64,000 nt of DNA from Amoebophrya sp. A120. Its lineage: Eukaryota; Sar; Dinophyceae; Syndiniales; Amoebophryaceae. The stretch lies in contig CAJINV010000005.1 in the NCBI GenBank assembly GCA_905178155.1, positions 2,950,456-3,014,455 of the forward strand. The letters run 5' to 3'. A program made the position numbers and the translations under genes. A model generated the notes under the pieces. The model saw nothing but the letters and a program-made list of their open reading frames with translations, was not told where the DNA came from and searched no databases. Shown piece after piece: positions 37,657 to 47,800 of the stretch (the stretch's first letter is position 1; every line of letters starts with the position of its first letter).

Positions 37657-38703
37657 GATGGCGACTACTGGTCAGCACGACTACACCGTTTATTTTTCCA
37701 ATTCCCAATCTCTTCCCGGCCCGAATGTGCCCAAGACGTACCGGGCGCTTGCTGGAAATCAAGCTGTCCTCCCGTCGACCGATCGTCTTCTAGGCGGACT
37801 ACTGCCGGCTCATCCGTGCCGCAGCTCGACGACCGGGTGAGTGTCGGGAAAAGATCAAGGCAAGAAGGTCCTTTTTCTTTACTTTCAAGGGCTCTCGACC
37901 CACATATAATGCCCACGTGGGACGACACGGAAAGAAAAACCGACTACGCGGCGGCCCATTTTCTCTCCTTCGCGGCTTCAGCTTCGAAAAATGAAGATCA
38001 CGCAAAGTTGGGAGTGAAGACAAAATCGCAATAGCAAAATAAAGTTGTACTGGCTACTGTACTTTAAACCACATGCTGACTCGATGAACTAGCGGCGCAC
38101 TGAATGTTGACGGATTCTTATCGAAAAGCTTCACGGACTTTTGATCAACGAAATATCTCCATTGGCAGTGAGCCCGGAAAGGAAAACGAGAAAAGGATCC
38201 TTCTGCAGATCTAGGATGGCAAGGAAGCAAAAGGGTGCGAACAGTGCTGATTTTTACGAGCGCGCGATCGCGGTGGATCCTTCCCTTGGCCACTAGTACG
38301 GCGCACGGTTGCACTGCGGGAGAAGAAAGGGCGACACGCGTTGGCTTTTTCTCAGCGGCCTATCTACTCGCACGCGGATGAGCGTCGGCCTGCCTTGCCG
38401 CTGCGAGACGCGCTCACGGGCGCCAATCACGCTGGGCCGCGCGCGATTTTCCTGCACCCGGACGCGACAGCGGTGCCCGATCTTGTTGGTTTTCGATTCG
38501 TCGCATTTTGCGGCCTGTTTCGATCGTCGCGAGCCCGCTCCCTCTTTCGGGTTGGCAATGGCGACAAAGCTCGGGGGCCCGGCGCAAGCATATGGCAGGG
38601 TCCTGCCAGCCCGCGATCGCGACGCATATGCGGAGTCTTCGCATCGTATTCCTTAGGGTAATGCACCGCTTCCCGTCGATGCGAGGAGTGTAGAACGACC
38701 TGA

Positions 38704-38729
38704 GGGGGGGGGGGGGGGGGGGGGGGGGG
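38704..38729. repeat. G homopolymer, 26 nt
   Basis: An uninterrupted run of 26 G on the plus strand inside the strand-switch region. The true length may differ because such runs are prone to sequencing error. It could form a G-quadruplex. Confidence 0.85.
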
Positions 38730-38839
38730 CTGCCATGCAAGGGGCCAACTACTGGGTGAACCAGTAGTGTGATTGCCGGTGAGGTAGGTAGTTTCTGCAT
38801 TTTCTGGAAGGAAGGCAATGCACCACCCCCACCGCCCCT

Positions 38840-39700
38840 ATTGCTTTGCACGGATCCAATCACATGAATGAAATCCATCAAACTGGACACCTCAATGCAT
38901 CTGGTTGCCATATCTGGGGCAGTTTTTACCATCCTCCCAAGATCAATAATTTTCACAAAAAGTTTCACCGTGGTAATATACTGTTTTTTCACGGGTTGCG
39001 TTATGTCTTAAGGGCATGCATTTCATTAATTTCCAGCTTTTGTCCATGCACATGACCAAAATGAAGACACATAAGTAAAATTGAGGATTTGTTAAAAATA
39101 AGGTAAAAATTAAAAAAATTCGTGAGTGGAAAAAAAATCAATAAATCAAGTAAAAGCTGTCAACTATCAAGACTACCCCAGGTATTATGCGTTTTTTATT
39201 CATATACCAAGGTAGTTTCTTGTAAATTAATGGCTTTTTCTGATAATATAAAAAATCTGAAAAATTTTTTAAAAGTCAAAAAATGGAAATCAGGCAAGAC
39301 TGAATATTAAAAAACAACGAAAAACGCCCTGAATGAAGTGAATTTGCAAGTTTCCGGCCTTTTGAAGGTATTTTATACCGTGAACATTCTTCCAATTCGT
39401 GATATTTCCAGAAATTCCATTACGGGAAAAATTTTAAAAAAGTGCACAGATAAGATATCTCACGCCAAATATAATATTGATAGTTAGTCGCTTAAGTGTT
39501 TATCATTATATGAGGATGTTGGTTAATTCAGGAAAGCCAACTTAATATATTACAACAATTTCAAACTAACTTGAAAAATTTGAAAATTTTTGAACAAATC
39601 CACATGAAGCAAGTACCTTTCAAACTCTGGCCGATGAAACTTATAAAAGGTATGACTCTGCGCGTTTCAACGCACATTCCACCTGCGAAATTAGAAATGG
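38840..39700. other. AT-rich island
   Basis: This stretch is visibly much richer in A and T than both flanks, with many A and T runs. It has no supported gene. The edges are gradual on the left and sharper near 39650-39720. It may be a regulatory or origin-like region, an old transposon or organellar DNA; I recognise no organellar gene in it. Confidence 0.6.
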
Positions 39701-40491
39701 TCAGCCCTTTTGCATTGTGCGCAATTTGGCAAAATCTAGAAAAATACTTACCCCCCCACCCCCCTGCTTCTTTTCTAGTATTCTCTTCCAGGATGGGAAA
39801 TGGCCTCCGTCGACCCAAAAGGGGCGCGCACCCAAAAGAGGGGGGGGCTTTCCTAATCCTATCCTGGACTGGATCGGCATGCCAGGCCCGCATGGTGCGC
39901 ACACGCCTACTGCGCGCATTCTCGCCCGTCGTCACTCTTGCAAGGACGGCCCTGGGCCGCCTCCGCCGATGAAGTGAGGGCGCAAAACCAGGCACGCCGC
40001 GCCCTATCATCGCGCTGCACCGAAGCCCGCCGCCGGTTCTTCCCGCGCGAGCCGGCGCTGGTTACGCAGTGGCCCGATGGCACGAAGGGGCCGCGGCGAT
40101 GCCGCCAAGTTCGCCAAGCGACCGCGGGCGGACCTTCGCAAGGGGGGCGGGTAGCCGTGTCGACAGGTTAACCGCGCGGGCGGCGCCCGAAGCTGCGCGC
40201 GGATTCCGCGCCGGATCGCCTTGGACAAGTTCGATCGAGGCGGGCCCAGACACCGGGCCTGTGGGCTTGGCAAAAGGCCTACCAAGTTTGCCGCTGCCCA
40301 TTTCCAAATGCGCGGCCGCGTCGCCGTATTTTCACAACGCGGCGCGGGGCGCTCCTGCTTGCGCTGCGGACTATGCCGCAACCAGAGGGCCTCCGGCGAT
40401 TTCGGTGGCGCGCCGATGTACTTCCGCCCCTCTATCGCGAAAAAAAGCGGACGCTCGAGGGCTTTCGACGCGCGGCATTTGCTGAGCGATT

Positions 40492-41799
40492 TTGGAAAAG
40501 CACTTATTAGGGCGGGGGCGGTCATACTCCGGCGCCCCGAAACGTGGTTTCTCCATAATGGCCTCGCTCCGCCCAGCGGGGGCGACCTCGGAGCAGGAAA
40601 ACCGCGCCGCCGACCTCGATCGAAGCCGGACGGCGGTGAGAGAGAAACTGCTGAAGGACTTGCTCAGCTCGGACGAGGACAAAGCCGGCCCTTCCCCGGC
40701 GGCCGCGCATAAGAACGCGGAGGCTTCCGAGCAGCTGGACTCCCGTTCCGCAGCCGGGCCGCACCGCGAGCACGACTGCGACCCCGGCAACCCTTGTCCC
40801 CCAGCTTCGAGCAGTGCGTGCCCCTCGGGAAAAACACCTACGTCGCGGCTCCCGAACGAAGGCGAACTATCTTCGTCCTCACGATCAGAGAAGTCGCAAC
40901 CCGCCGGGGTTCCTCCCCCGGCCGCAATCGCCGACCGGCTCGAAGCCGCGCTCTTTGAGCAGAATCCCGGCAGCGCCTACCTCCCCCGTGTATCAAGGTG
41001 AAACGTGCCCGGCCCCCGGAAGTCGGGCATTTTTCTGAAATACAAAGTTTTTCAATGGATCTTTTCTTGCGGGAGACGACCATCAGTCTGCCCGATGTAG
41101 ATTCTAGGCGAGCAGAGTATCTTCTGCATGATAAGCCCGGCTGTTGCCGGATTTTTATATTTTTTGCATAGACAGACTCTTGCTCTGCTGTATCGAAAAC
41201 TTGTGTAGATGCTGCATGCAACATAACAAGTGTCCCCATTGGAAAGCTTTGCGATGTTGTTTCGCGTTCGGGGGTAGAGGCGTTTCTCAATGCCATAGCG
41301 TGCGCGCGAAGTCCTCGCGGGATTGCGCCAGCCGCACCTGCAGCACGTCCGGAAGCAGCTGTTGTCAGGCGCGGTCGATCCAGCCGTGGTGGCCGGTTGG
41401 GACGCGAAGAAATTTTGGAATCCGCAAAAGCGGCGCGCGGGGGCGGGGAAAGTGAACGGCAGCGAAGCAACGAGCGGTAGCGAGTCTTCTCCGGATCTTG
41501 TTCGGGAAGCGAATCGAAGTCGCGAAGAGAATCGAAGTGGAAACCCTAGAGTCGATTCATCCGCAGAGGACCGCAGCGGGGGGACGAGCGGCAGGCAGCA
41601 AGAGGACCACGCCAATCCGAAAGGGAGTGCGGTCGACGGGGAAAGCGACAAGAAAGCGCAGCAGAAGCAAGAAAGCCGGGCGCAGAAGAAGCGGAAGCAC
41701 ATTCAGGATAGCTTTCCGCACTTCGACCCCAACTTGGCCTGTGAACAGTGCGAAACTATCGGATATCAACCGCATGCGAAAACTTTACTTCTTTATTAG
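40492..41799 (+). CDS. TFIIS central-domain-like protein, about 331 aa, two exons
   Basis: Exons are 40492-40990 and 41303-41799 (499+497 nt, in phase); an internal Met at 40558 is an alternative start. The intron is an introner-like element. Across the junction the protein reads ADRLEAALFEQNPGSAYLPR then AREVLAGLRQPHLQHVRKQL and LSGAVDP. This resembles the TFIIS central (M) domain pattern: helix, Y-x-x-R, L-R-x-P, R-x-x-L-L-x-G, P. The tail is hydrophilic (S/K/R/E-rich) and ends near DPNLACEQCETIG, where a single CxxC may be the first half of a zinc ribbon whose remainder lies in an unresolved downstream exon. If so it would be an elongation factor or a TFIIS-M relative such as a PHF3/SPOC-type protein. 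The call rests on a short motif and is tentative. Confidence 0.5.
40991..41297. mobile_element. Introner-like element with weak terminal repeats (307 bp)
   Basis: It begins TATCAAGGTGAAACG and ends with the complement of TATGGCATTGAGAAACG, so the inverted repeat is imperfect. Flanking pentamers CCGTG (40986-40990) and GCGTG (41298-41302) differ at one base. Removal with one pentamer keeps the TFIIS-M-like frame open across the join. Confidence 0.65.
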
Positions 41800-42010
41800 G
41801 TGGCCTGCAGAGAACTACATGACGCGCTGCTCGTTTCAAAAATCACTTTGCAAGCGAGCATTTTTATGCTATGGGGGCAACATCCATGTATTGATTCGTT
41901 ATTCGTCGTATGGTCTTTCAGATTCACGAAGTGGTTTTTTATTTTTTGTGCATACCGACGTCCGCTACGCGATTCTACGAGACACGTGGATGTGGCCGCG
42001 GTGTGGCGGT

Positions 42011-42263
42011 TATCAAATGCAAAAGTGTCTGGGTCTGGAAGGTTGCAAGGTTTGTCATGCTAGTCTGGCATGACTCTGCACTCTGTATTGCGTGGCCACC
42101 AAGAGGCCCGCTTGCCTGTCATGCAAGAGCGCAGTTTCTCATGCGAAATACGCAGCACAAGAGCACGAAAAAACTTGTCATGCTTGGCGGTGCATTACAG
42201 GGCACTTACTTTTCACGGACTTGCATCATAAGTTTCCAGACCCAGACAGATTTGCATTTGATA
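42011..42263. mobile_element. Introner element, family A (253 bp), host gene unresolved
   Basis: Family A ends (TATCAAATGCAAAAGTGTCT and complement). Flanking pentamers GCGGT (42006-42010) and GCGGC (42264-42268) differ at one base. No reading frame across it could be tied to a known gene. It may lie in a downstream exon of the TFIIS-like gene or in a separate small gene. Confidence 0.85.
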
Positions 42264-42710
42264 GCGGCAGAGGCGGAATGATGTCTGCAGACACTGGGAG
42301 GACACTTATCATTCGGGAAATACTAGATTGATATCCTGTTTGTGAAGATGCAGAGGTATGAGAACGCGGAGAGCCTCGGGCGAGTTGACTGTGCCCATAT
42401 CGCATGGCTTATGCTCAGGTTTAGTTTGCATTCGTTTTTGCATCACAAACATGATTAAATCTTGTATGTTTTGCCGAATAACGTTAATGCTGTATTGCGA
42501 AGCTTGTCAGCACGAGGGCGTGCATCACAGTTTTGCGTAAATGATAACACTTTATGCTGTTTAAATTATAAACAAAGCATTGGCAACGCATTGAGAAAAA
42601 AACCATAGCGCCACCGAGGAAAAACCATTTGACAAAACATGACACAACGTTTCGACATGAAGGGTGCTCTTGCGATAGCGAGCCGGCGCAAAAACAAAGC
42701 GAAAAAGTTA

Positions 42711-43926
42711 CCTAAGCGAGGCAGTACAGAAGCACTACTTAAGCGAAGCACCACTTAAGCGAAGCACTTCTTAGGCGAAGCACTACGTAAGCGAAGCACT
42801 AGGCAGTGCCTAAGCGAGGCACTACTTAAGCGAGGCAGTGCTGAAGTGAGGCACTACTCAAGCGAGGCAGTGCTGAAGCGAGGCACTACTTAAGCGGGGC
42901 ACTACTTAAGCGAGGCACTACTTCAGCGAGCCAGTGCCTAAGCGAGGCACTACTGAGGCGAGCCAGTGCTGAAGCGAGGCACTACCCAAGCGAGGCACTA
43001 CTTAAGCGAGGCACTACTTAAGCGAGGCAGTGCTGAAGCGAGACAGTGCCTAAGCGAGGCACTACTTAAGCGAGGCACTGCTGAAGCGAGGCACTACTTG
43101 GGCGAGGCAGTTCTGAAGCGAGGCAGTGCTGAAGCGAGGCACTACTTAAGCGAGGCAGTGCCTAAGGGAGGCACTACTAACTTAAGCGAGGCAGTGCCGA
43201 AGCGAGGCACTACTTAGGCGAGGCAGTGCTGAAGCGAGGCACTACTTAAGCGAGGCAGTGCTGAAGCGAGGCACTACTTAAGCGAGGCAGTGCTGAAGCG
43301 AGGCACTACTTAAGCGAGGCACTACTTAAGCGAGGCACTACTTAAGCGAGGCACTACTTAAGCGGGGCACTACTTAAGCGAGGCACTACTTAAGCGAGGT
43401 AGTGCCTAAGCAAGGCACTACTTAAGCGAGGCAGTGCTGAAGCGAGGCACTACCCAAGCGAGGCACTACTTAAGCGAGGCACTACTTAAGCGAGGTAGTG
43501 CCTAAGCGAGGCACTACTTAAGCGAGGCACTACTGAAGCGCGGCAGTGCTGAAGCGAGGCACTACTTAAGCGAGGCAGTGCTGAAGCGCGGCACTAATTA
43601 AGCGAGGCAGTGCCTAAGCGAGGCACTACTTAAGCGAGGCAGTGCTGAAGCGCGGCACTAATTAAGCGAGGCAGTGCCTAAGCGAGGCACTACTTAAGCG
43701 AGGCAGTGCTGAAGCGAGGCACTACTCAAGCGAGGCACTACTTAAGTGAGGCAGTACTTAAGCGGGGCACTACGTAAGCGAGGCACTACTTCTTAAGCGA
43801 GGCAGTTCCTAAGCGAGGCAGTGTTGAAGAAGGTGGAGCACTGTGGGCGAGGCACTACCTAGGCGAAGCACTATGTAAGCGAGGCACTTTACTACGCAAA
43901 AACGCGGCACTGCCTAAGCGAAGTGC
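42711..43926. repeat. Minisatellite of 16-bp units, about 75 copies
   Basis: Units are variants of GCGAGGCACTACTTAA, with common alternatives GCGAGGCAGTGCTGAA and GCGAGGCAGTGCCTAA. The three unit types are interspersed and sometimes alternate in regular order. A few units have 1-3 extra bases. The period is not a multiple of three, so apparent ORFs in it (for example 42966-43217) are by-products. Confidence 0.95.
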
Positions 43927-44817
43927 TTCGGTTTTTGCACGAAGTATTAAGTAGTTCAAGTTCCTCCGGCCTCTCGGTCTCTTCGATTTATTAGCCTAGG
44001 ACTAAACAAAACTGTGCAAACCACCTCAGCCCGCAGCTTTATAATTTTTGTATGGATCATTACGTCCTCGGTTCATAGCGGCTGCTGATTTCGGTATAAT
44101 ACCGGAAGAAAACAACTCTCATGCGGCCGAAGTTTTGCCATGCGATGTAGTTTACTGGTCGGTGTATTTCCCTGCACAATCTGGAACTCGAAGGCTCGAT
44201 GAAAAAAGTTCTGAATGCACGTGAGCCAGATCGGAGATTCGGTTGTTGCACGATCGAATGTCAGTTTCTCGGATGCCATCACTGCTGAGTCCATGACCTT
44301 AAGCGTTCTACTTTTACTAATGCCACCCTCTGCACACAGCCTCGCGCAGGTTTGATGATGATCATAATCTATTTGTTGATCTGCAGACTGAGCTGAAAAG
44401 CCACTTGTGATGGAGGTGCGCCACAACAAAATTTGACCACCACCCAAAGAAGTTACCTTTTACCGCACGCGACGAGAGTTGTTTGTTCACGTATAGAAGT
44501 TGTACGAGGATGTAGTAATTGCAGCTCAACAAATTATTCCGATAACGTATTCCTGATACGATATAACTTCAGAATATGCACTTTGTGTCTAAAAATACAC
44601 TGACCTGGTAGAAAGAAGTACATCCAGCGCTTGTTGCACCAGCCCGCCACAGCGTTGCCCTCGTCTGAGATGCGGCGCCTTGAGCGGGACGTCGTTGCGG
44701 GCTCCTGTAAATAGATAAGCAGTCATTTCATTATTAATCACATCTAAACTGCCTTTATTTGCCAGAAGATGGAAGGCCGGGAGCCTGTTAGAAAAAATCT
44801 TTTTACTTCGCACCATG

Positions 44818-47800
44818 ATTGATTCTTCCCCGCGCAACATGAGCTACGATGCAGATGATGACGATGTCGTTTACAACGACGACAAGGATCTCGAGGCGGC
44901 TTTTACGGTGGCGGAACAAGAAGACGGCTCTGATATAACCTCGTCCAGCCGGCATCTGAAGTCCCTCGTGGAGGAGGACATTTTTTCCCAGACGCAGGTA
45001 ACCGCCGCCCGGCGCAAGAAGCTCGCCCTGGAGTGGAGCCACCTCTCGTTCAATGTCAAGGGCCGGCGCATTCTGCACGACTGCTACGGGAAGGTCTACC
45101 CCGGCCAGGTGACCGCCCTGATCGGCCCCTCCGGGGCGGGCAAGAGCACGCTGATGAACCTGCTAGCGGCCCGGCAGGGCTGGGGACCACGGTTTCGGAG
45201 CGAGAGTCAAGAAGCGAAGAGCAAAATTTTTGCAGGATCATCCGGAATAAAGCAAGCCGACCAGGAACAAACAAAAGTACTATCCACTTTCGCGGAGCCG
45301 GAAAAAGAAAAGCGGCTGAAGCAGCAGCTTCTCGTTCATCCGGGCGATGATGAAATGAATGGCGCTGAAGTAGAAGAGGAGTCCGAGTCACAGGACCCGG
45401 ATCCTGAGGGCGACGAGGACGAAAACGAAGATGATAAAGATTTTGATATCAAGATGGATCTGGGAACTACCAAGAAACGACAAGCAACGACCACCAGCAG
45501 AACCAGTAGCTCTAGAAGTACTCGTTCCACGAAGATCACCACCGGCATTCTTCCCGGGGCGCAGATCCTGTACGGGCGCAAGCCGGTGAGCTTTGAGGAG
45601 CTAAAGTCCTCGGTGGGGTACGTGATGCAGCAGGAGGCGCTGATGGAGATTATCATGCAGAAACAAGCAGGCAAGGCATATTTGTGACCCAGAAAGGAGT
45701 TAACAGGCAAAATGAGCCCATAGCAGGATCCTGTTTAGGATGCGCAGTGCAGATTTTTCTGTGTATTAATTTTTGCATGACAACCATGCCCTGTGCCTAC
45801 TTTTTTCTGTGCGATAGAGACGGAGACCGTCGAAGAACAAATCCGGTTCGCGGCGGCGTTGCGGACCCCCCTGCTGAACGTGCCGCCGAATGCGGTATCA
45901 AATGCAAAAGTGTCTGGCTCTGGAAACTTGTGATGCTGGGTGGCGTATCATGAGGAGGCCACAAGTTCTGGCTCAGCATGACAAGTTGCTGAGCTTCTAG
46001 GTGTTGCCTATTCTGCATGACAAACTGCGTTTCTGCATGACAGAAAAATGGCGCTCTTGGGTAACGTGCGTGACAGATTTGAGAGTCATGCCAGACAAGC
46101 ATGGCAAACATGCACGCTTCCAGACCCAGACATTTTTACATTTGATATGCGGTGAAGCGGAGCAACTGCAAAAAAACCCGGTACTCCGAGGAAAACGCGG
46201 AAAACGTGCTCGAAACCCTGGGGCTGCAGAGCGCGCGCGCCACGAGGACCGGTGCGCTCTCCGGGGGGCAGAAGAAGCGGGTCTCCGTGGGCGTGGAGTT
46301 GGTCACGAGACCGGCGATTGTCTTTCTAGACGAACCCTCCACGGGCTTGGACAGCTACAGCACGCTCCGGCTCTTCTCTATCAAATGCAAATATGTCTGG
46401 ATCTGGCAAGGGTGAACCTGTATTGCGTGTTTCGCATTCCTAAAAAATCTGTATGGCATAAGCAGCAGATAAAGCACCACACTTTCGTCATGCAAAAATG
46501 CACACTCAGTCATGGCCACTAAGCACTACAAGTTTCAAGACCCAGACATATTTGCATTTGATATTCTCCCACCTGCGCCAGTACGCGGTGGAGCAGAACG
46601 CGATCGTATCGTGAGAAAAAAATGTTACAGTTACACGTTTGTTGGAGTTTCTGCAACACAAATTTTCTCTGTGTGGCAGAGAGAACTTGGAATGCGAAGA
46701 TCATAAAGGGAAAACAGGAAGGAAACGAGGCTCCCAAGCATTTCCTGCATGAGAAAGGTTGTCTGTGTTGCCGCTCTTGCAACACAATGTGTAACTGTAA
46801 CACTTTTTTCTTGCGATAGATCGTGGTGTGCACGGTGCACCAACCGAGCTCGGAGGTTTTTGACTACTTCGACCGTGTGATCTGCATGCGACAGGGGGCG
46901 GTGCTGTTCCAGGGGTGGAACGGAAAGGCGGCAAGGGCGTATTTGCGCGAAAACGGGCTGTCCGCGACGTCGATGATGCAGCAGGAAGAACAGGGAGGGA
47001 ACGACAAGAGCGCTGCTCGAATGAACAGTAGTATGAGTCCGCCGGAAGACGTTTTATCCTGAGTAAAAACTACTACGTGGCCACTTCTTCCGCAGAGGTG
47101 GGACGCAGGTGATTTTGAACACTGCTAATGCGCATCCGAATGTTGAGAGGCATCTTTAGTCGTGTAGATCTGGCGTTACAGATGTAATGCTCTAGGTAAA
47201 CAGGGTAGTATACGAGTTTTTGGGCTTTGATGTGAAGATCATGCCGCCTAATTTTTTTACCTGCACTACTACACAGCATGCGTAAAGAAACTTGTCAACA
47301 TGCAAAGGCCCCAAAAGTTCTGGACTTGTCTTGCAGACACCACTGCCCGTTTTGACGATAGAGTCCTTGTGGGCGGGACGTTTTTACTCAGGAAAAACCA
47401 AACCGCGATCGCTATCCCTCCATTCGGCGGCCTTTGGACTCGGAGTCACCAGCAACACAAATTCTGTGCAAATAACAACAACTACCCGGCTAACGCAGCA
47501 AAAAACTTTCCTGGACGAGATGCACGGGGCTGAGAAATCCAAGCTCGTCGTCTGGAACACAATCAAAGGGTTCCTCGACCCGATGGAATTCAACGGGGTC
47601 CGAGGGATTCCCGAGGGGGTGAACATCGCTTCCTGGCTCCTCCTCCTGGCGCAAATGGTCGACGAGGAGACCGCGATGCGTTATCGTGTTTAAAAAATTC
47701 GTCCCCATCCCATAGTTGTAATGCAAATCTGCATGCTGATAATGTTTCTCATGCGGAGCCCCATGAGAAGCATTGTCTAGTCGCGTTTTGGATTTTGTCA

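Larger units (their letters stand above)
37657..40491. other. Divergent strand-switch region
   Basis: All supported genes to the left are on the minus strand and all to the right on the plus strand, so this 2.8-kb interval is where transcription should diverge. It is compositionally mixed: GC-rich ends, a 26-nt G run and an AT-rich island. A minus-strand reading near 38860-38990 (KLFVKIIDLGRMVKTAPDMA) looks protein-like and may be a relic. No complete gene is supported. Confidence 0.55.
41800..44817. other. Interval with an orphan introner and a large minisatellite
   Basis: Between the TFIIS-like gene and the first ABCG gene. It holds an introner (42011-42263) whose host exons I could not define and the 16-bp minisatellite. 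The stretch 43930-44817 before the ABCG start has no supported gene. A minus-strand ORF at 44073-44447 (124 aa) shows no recognised feature. Confidence 0.5.

Noticed and set aside
38414-38992. 192-aa minus-strand ORF with a polyproline stretch
   Set aside because: The proline run is the G homopolymer. The first 45 residues look protein-like but nothing else supports a gene, so I only mention it as a possible relic.
42966-43217. 83-aa repetitive ORF in the minisatellite
   Set aside because: The 16-bp period cycles frames, so an open stretch arises without selection; no start context or domain.
42711-43926. CRISPR array
   Set aside because: The repeats are adjacent 16-bp units without unique spacers, in a eukaryotic setting.
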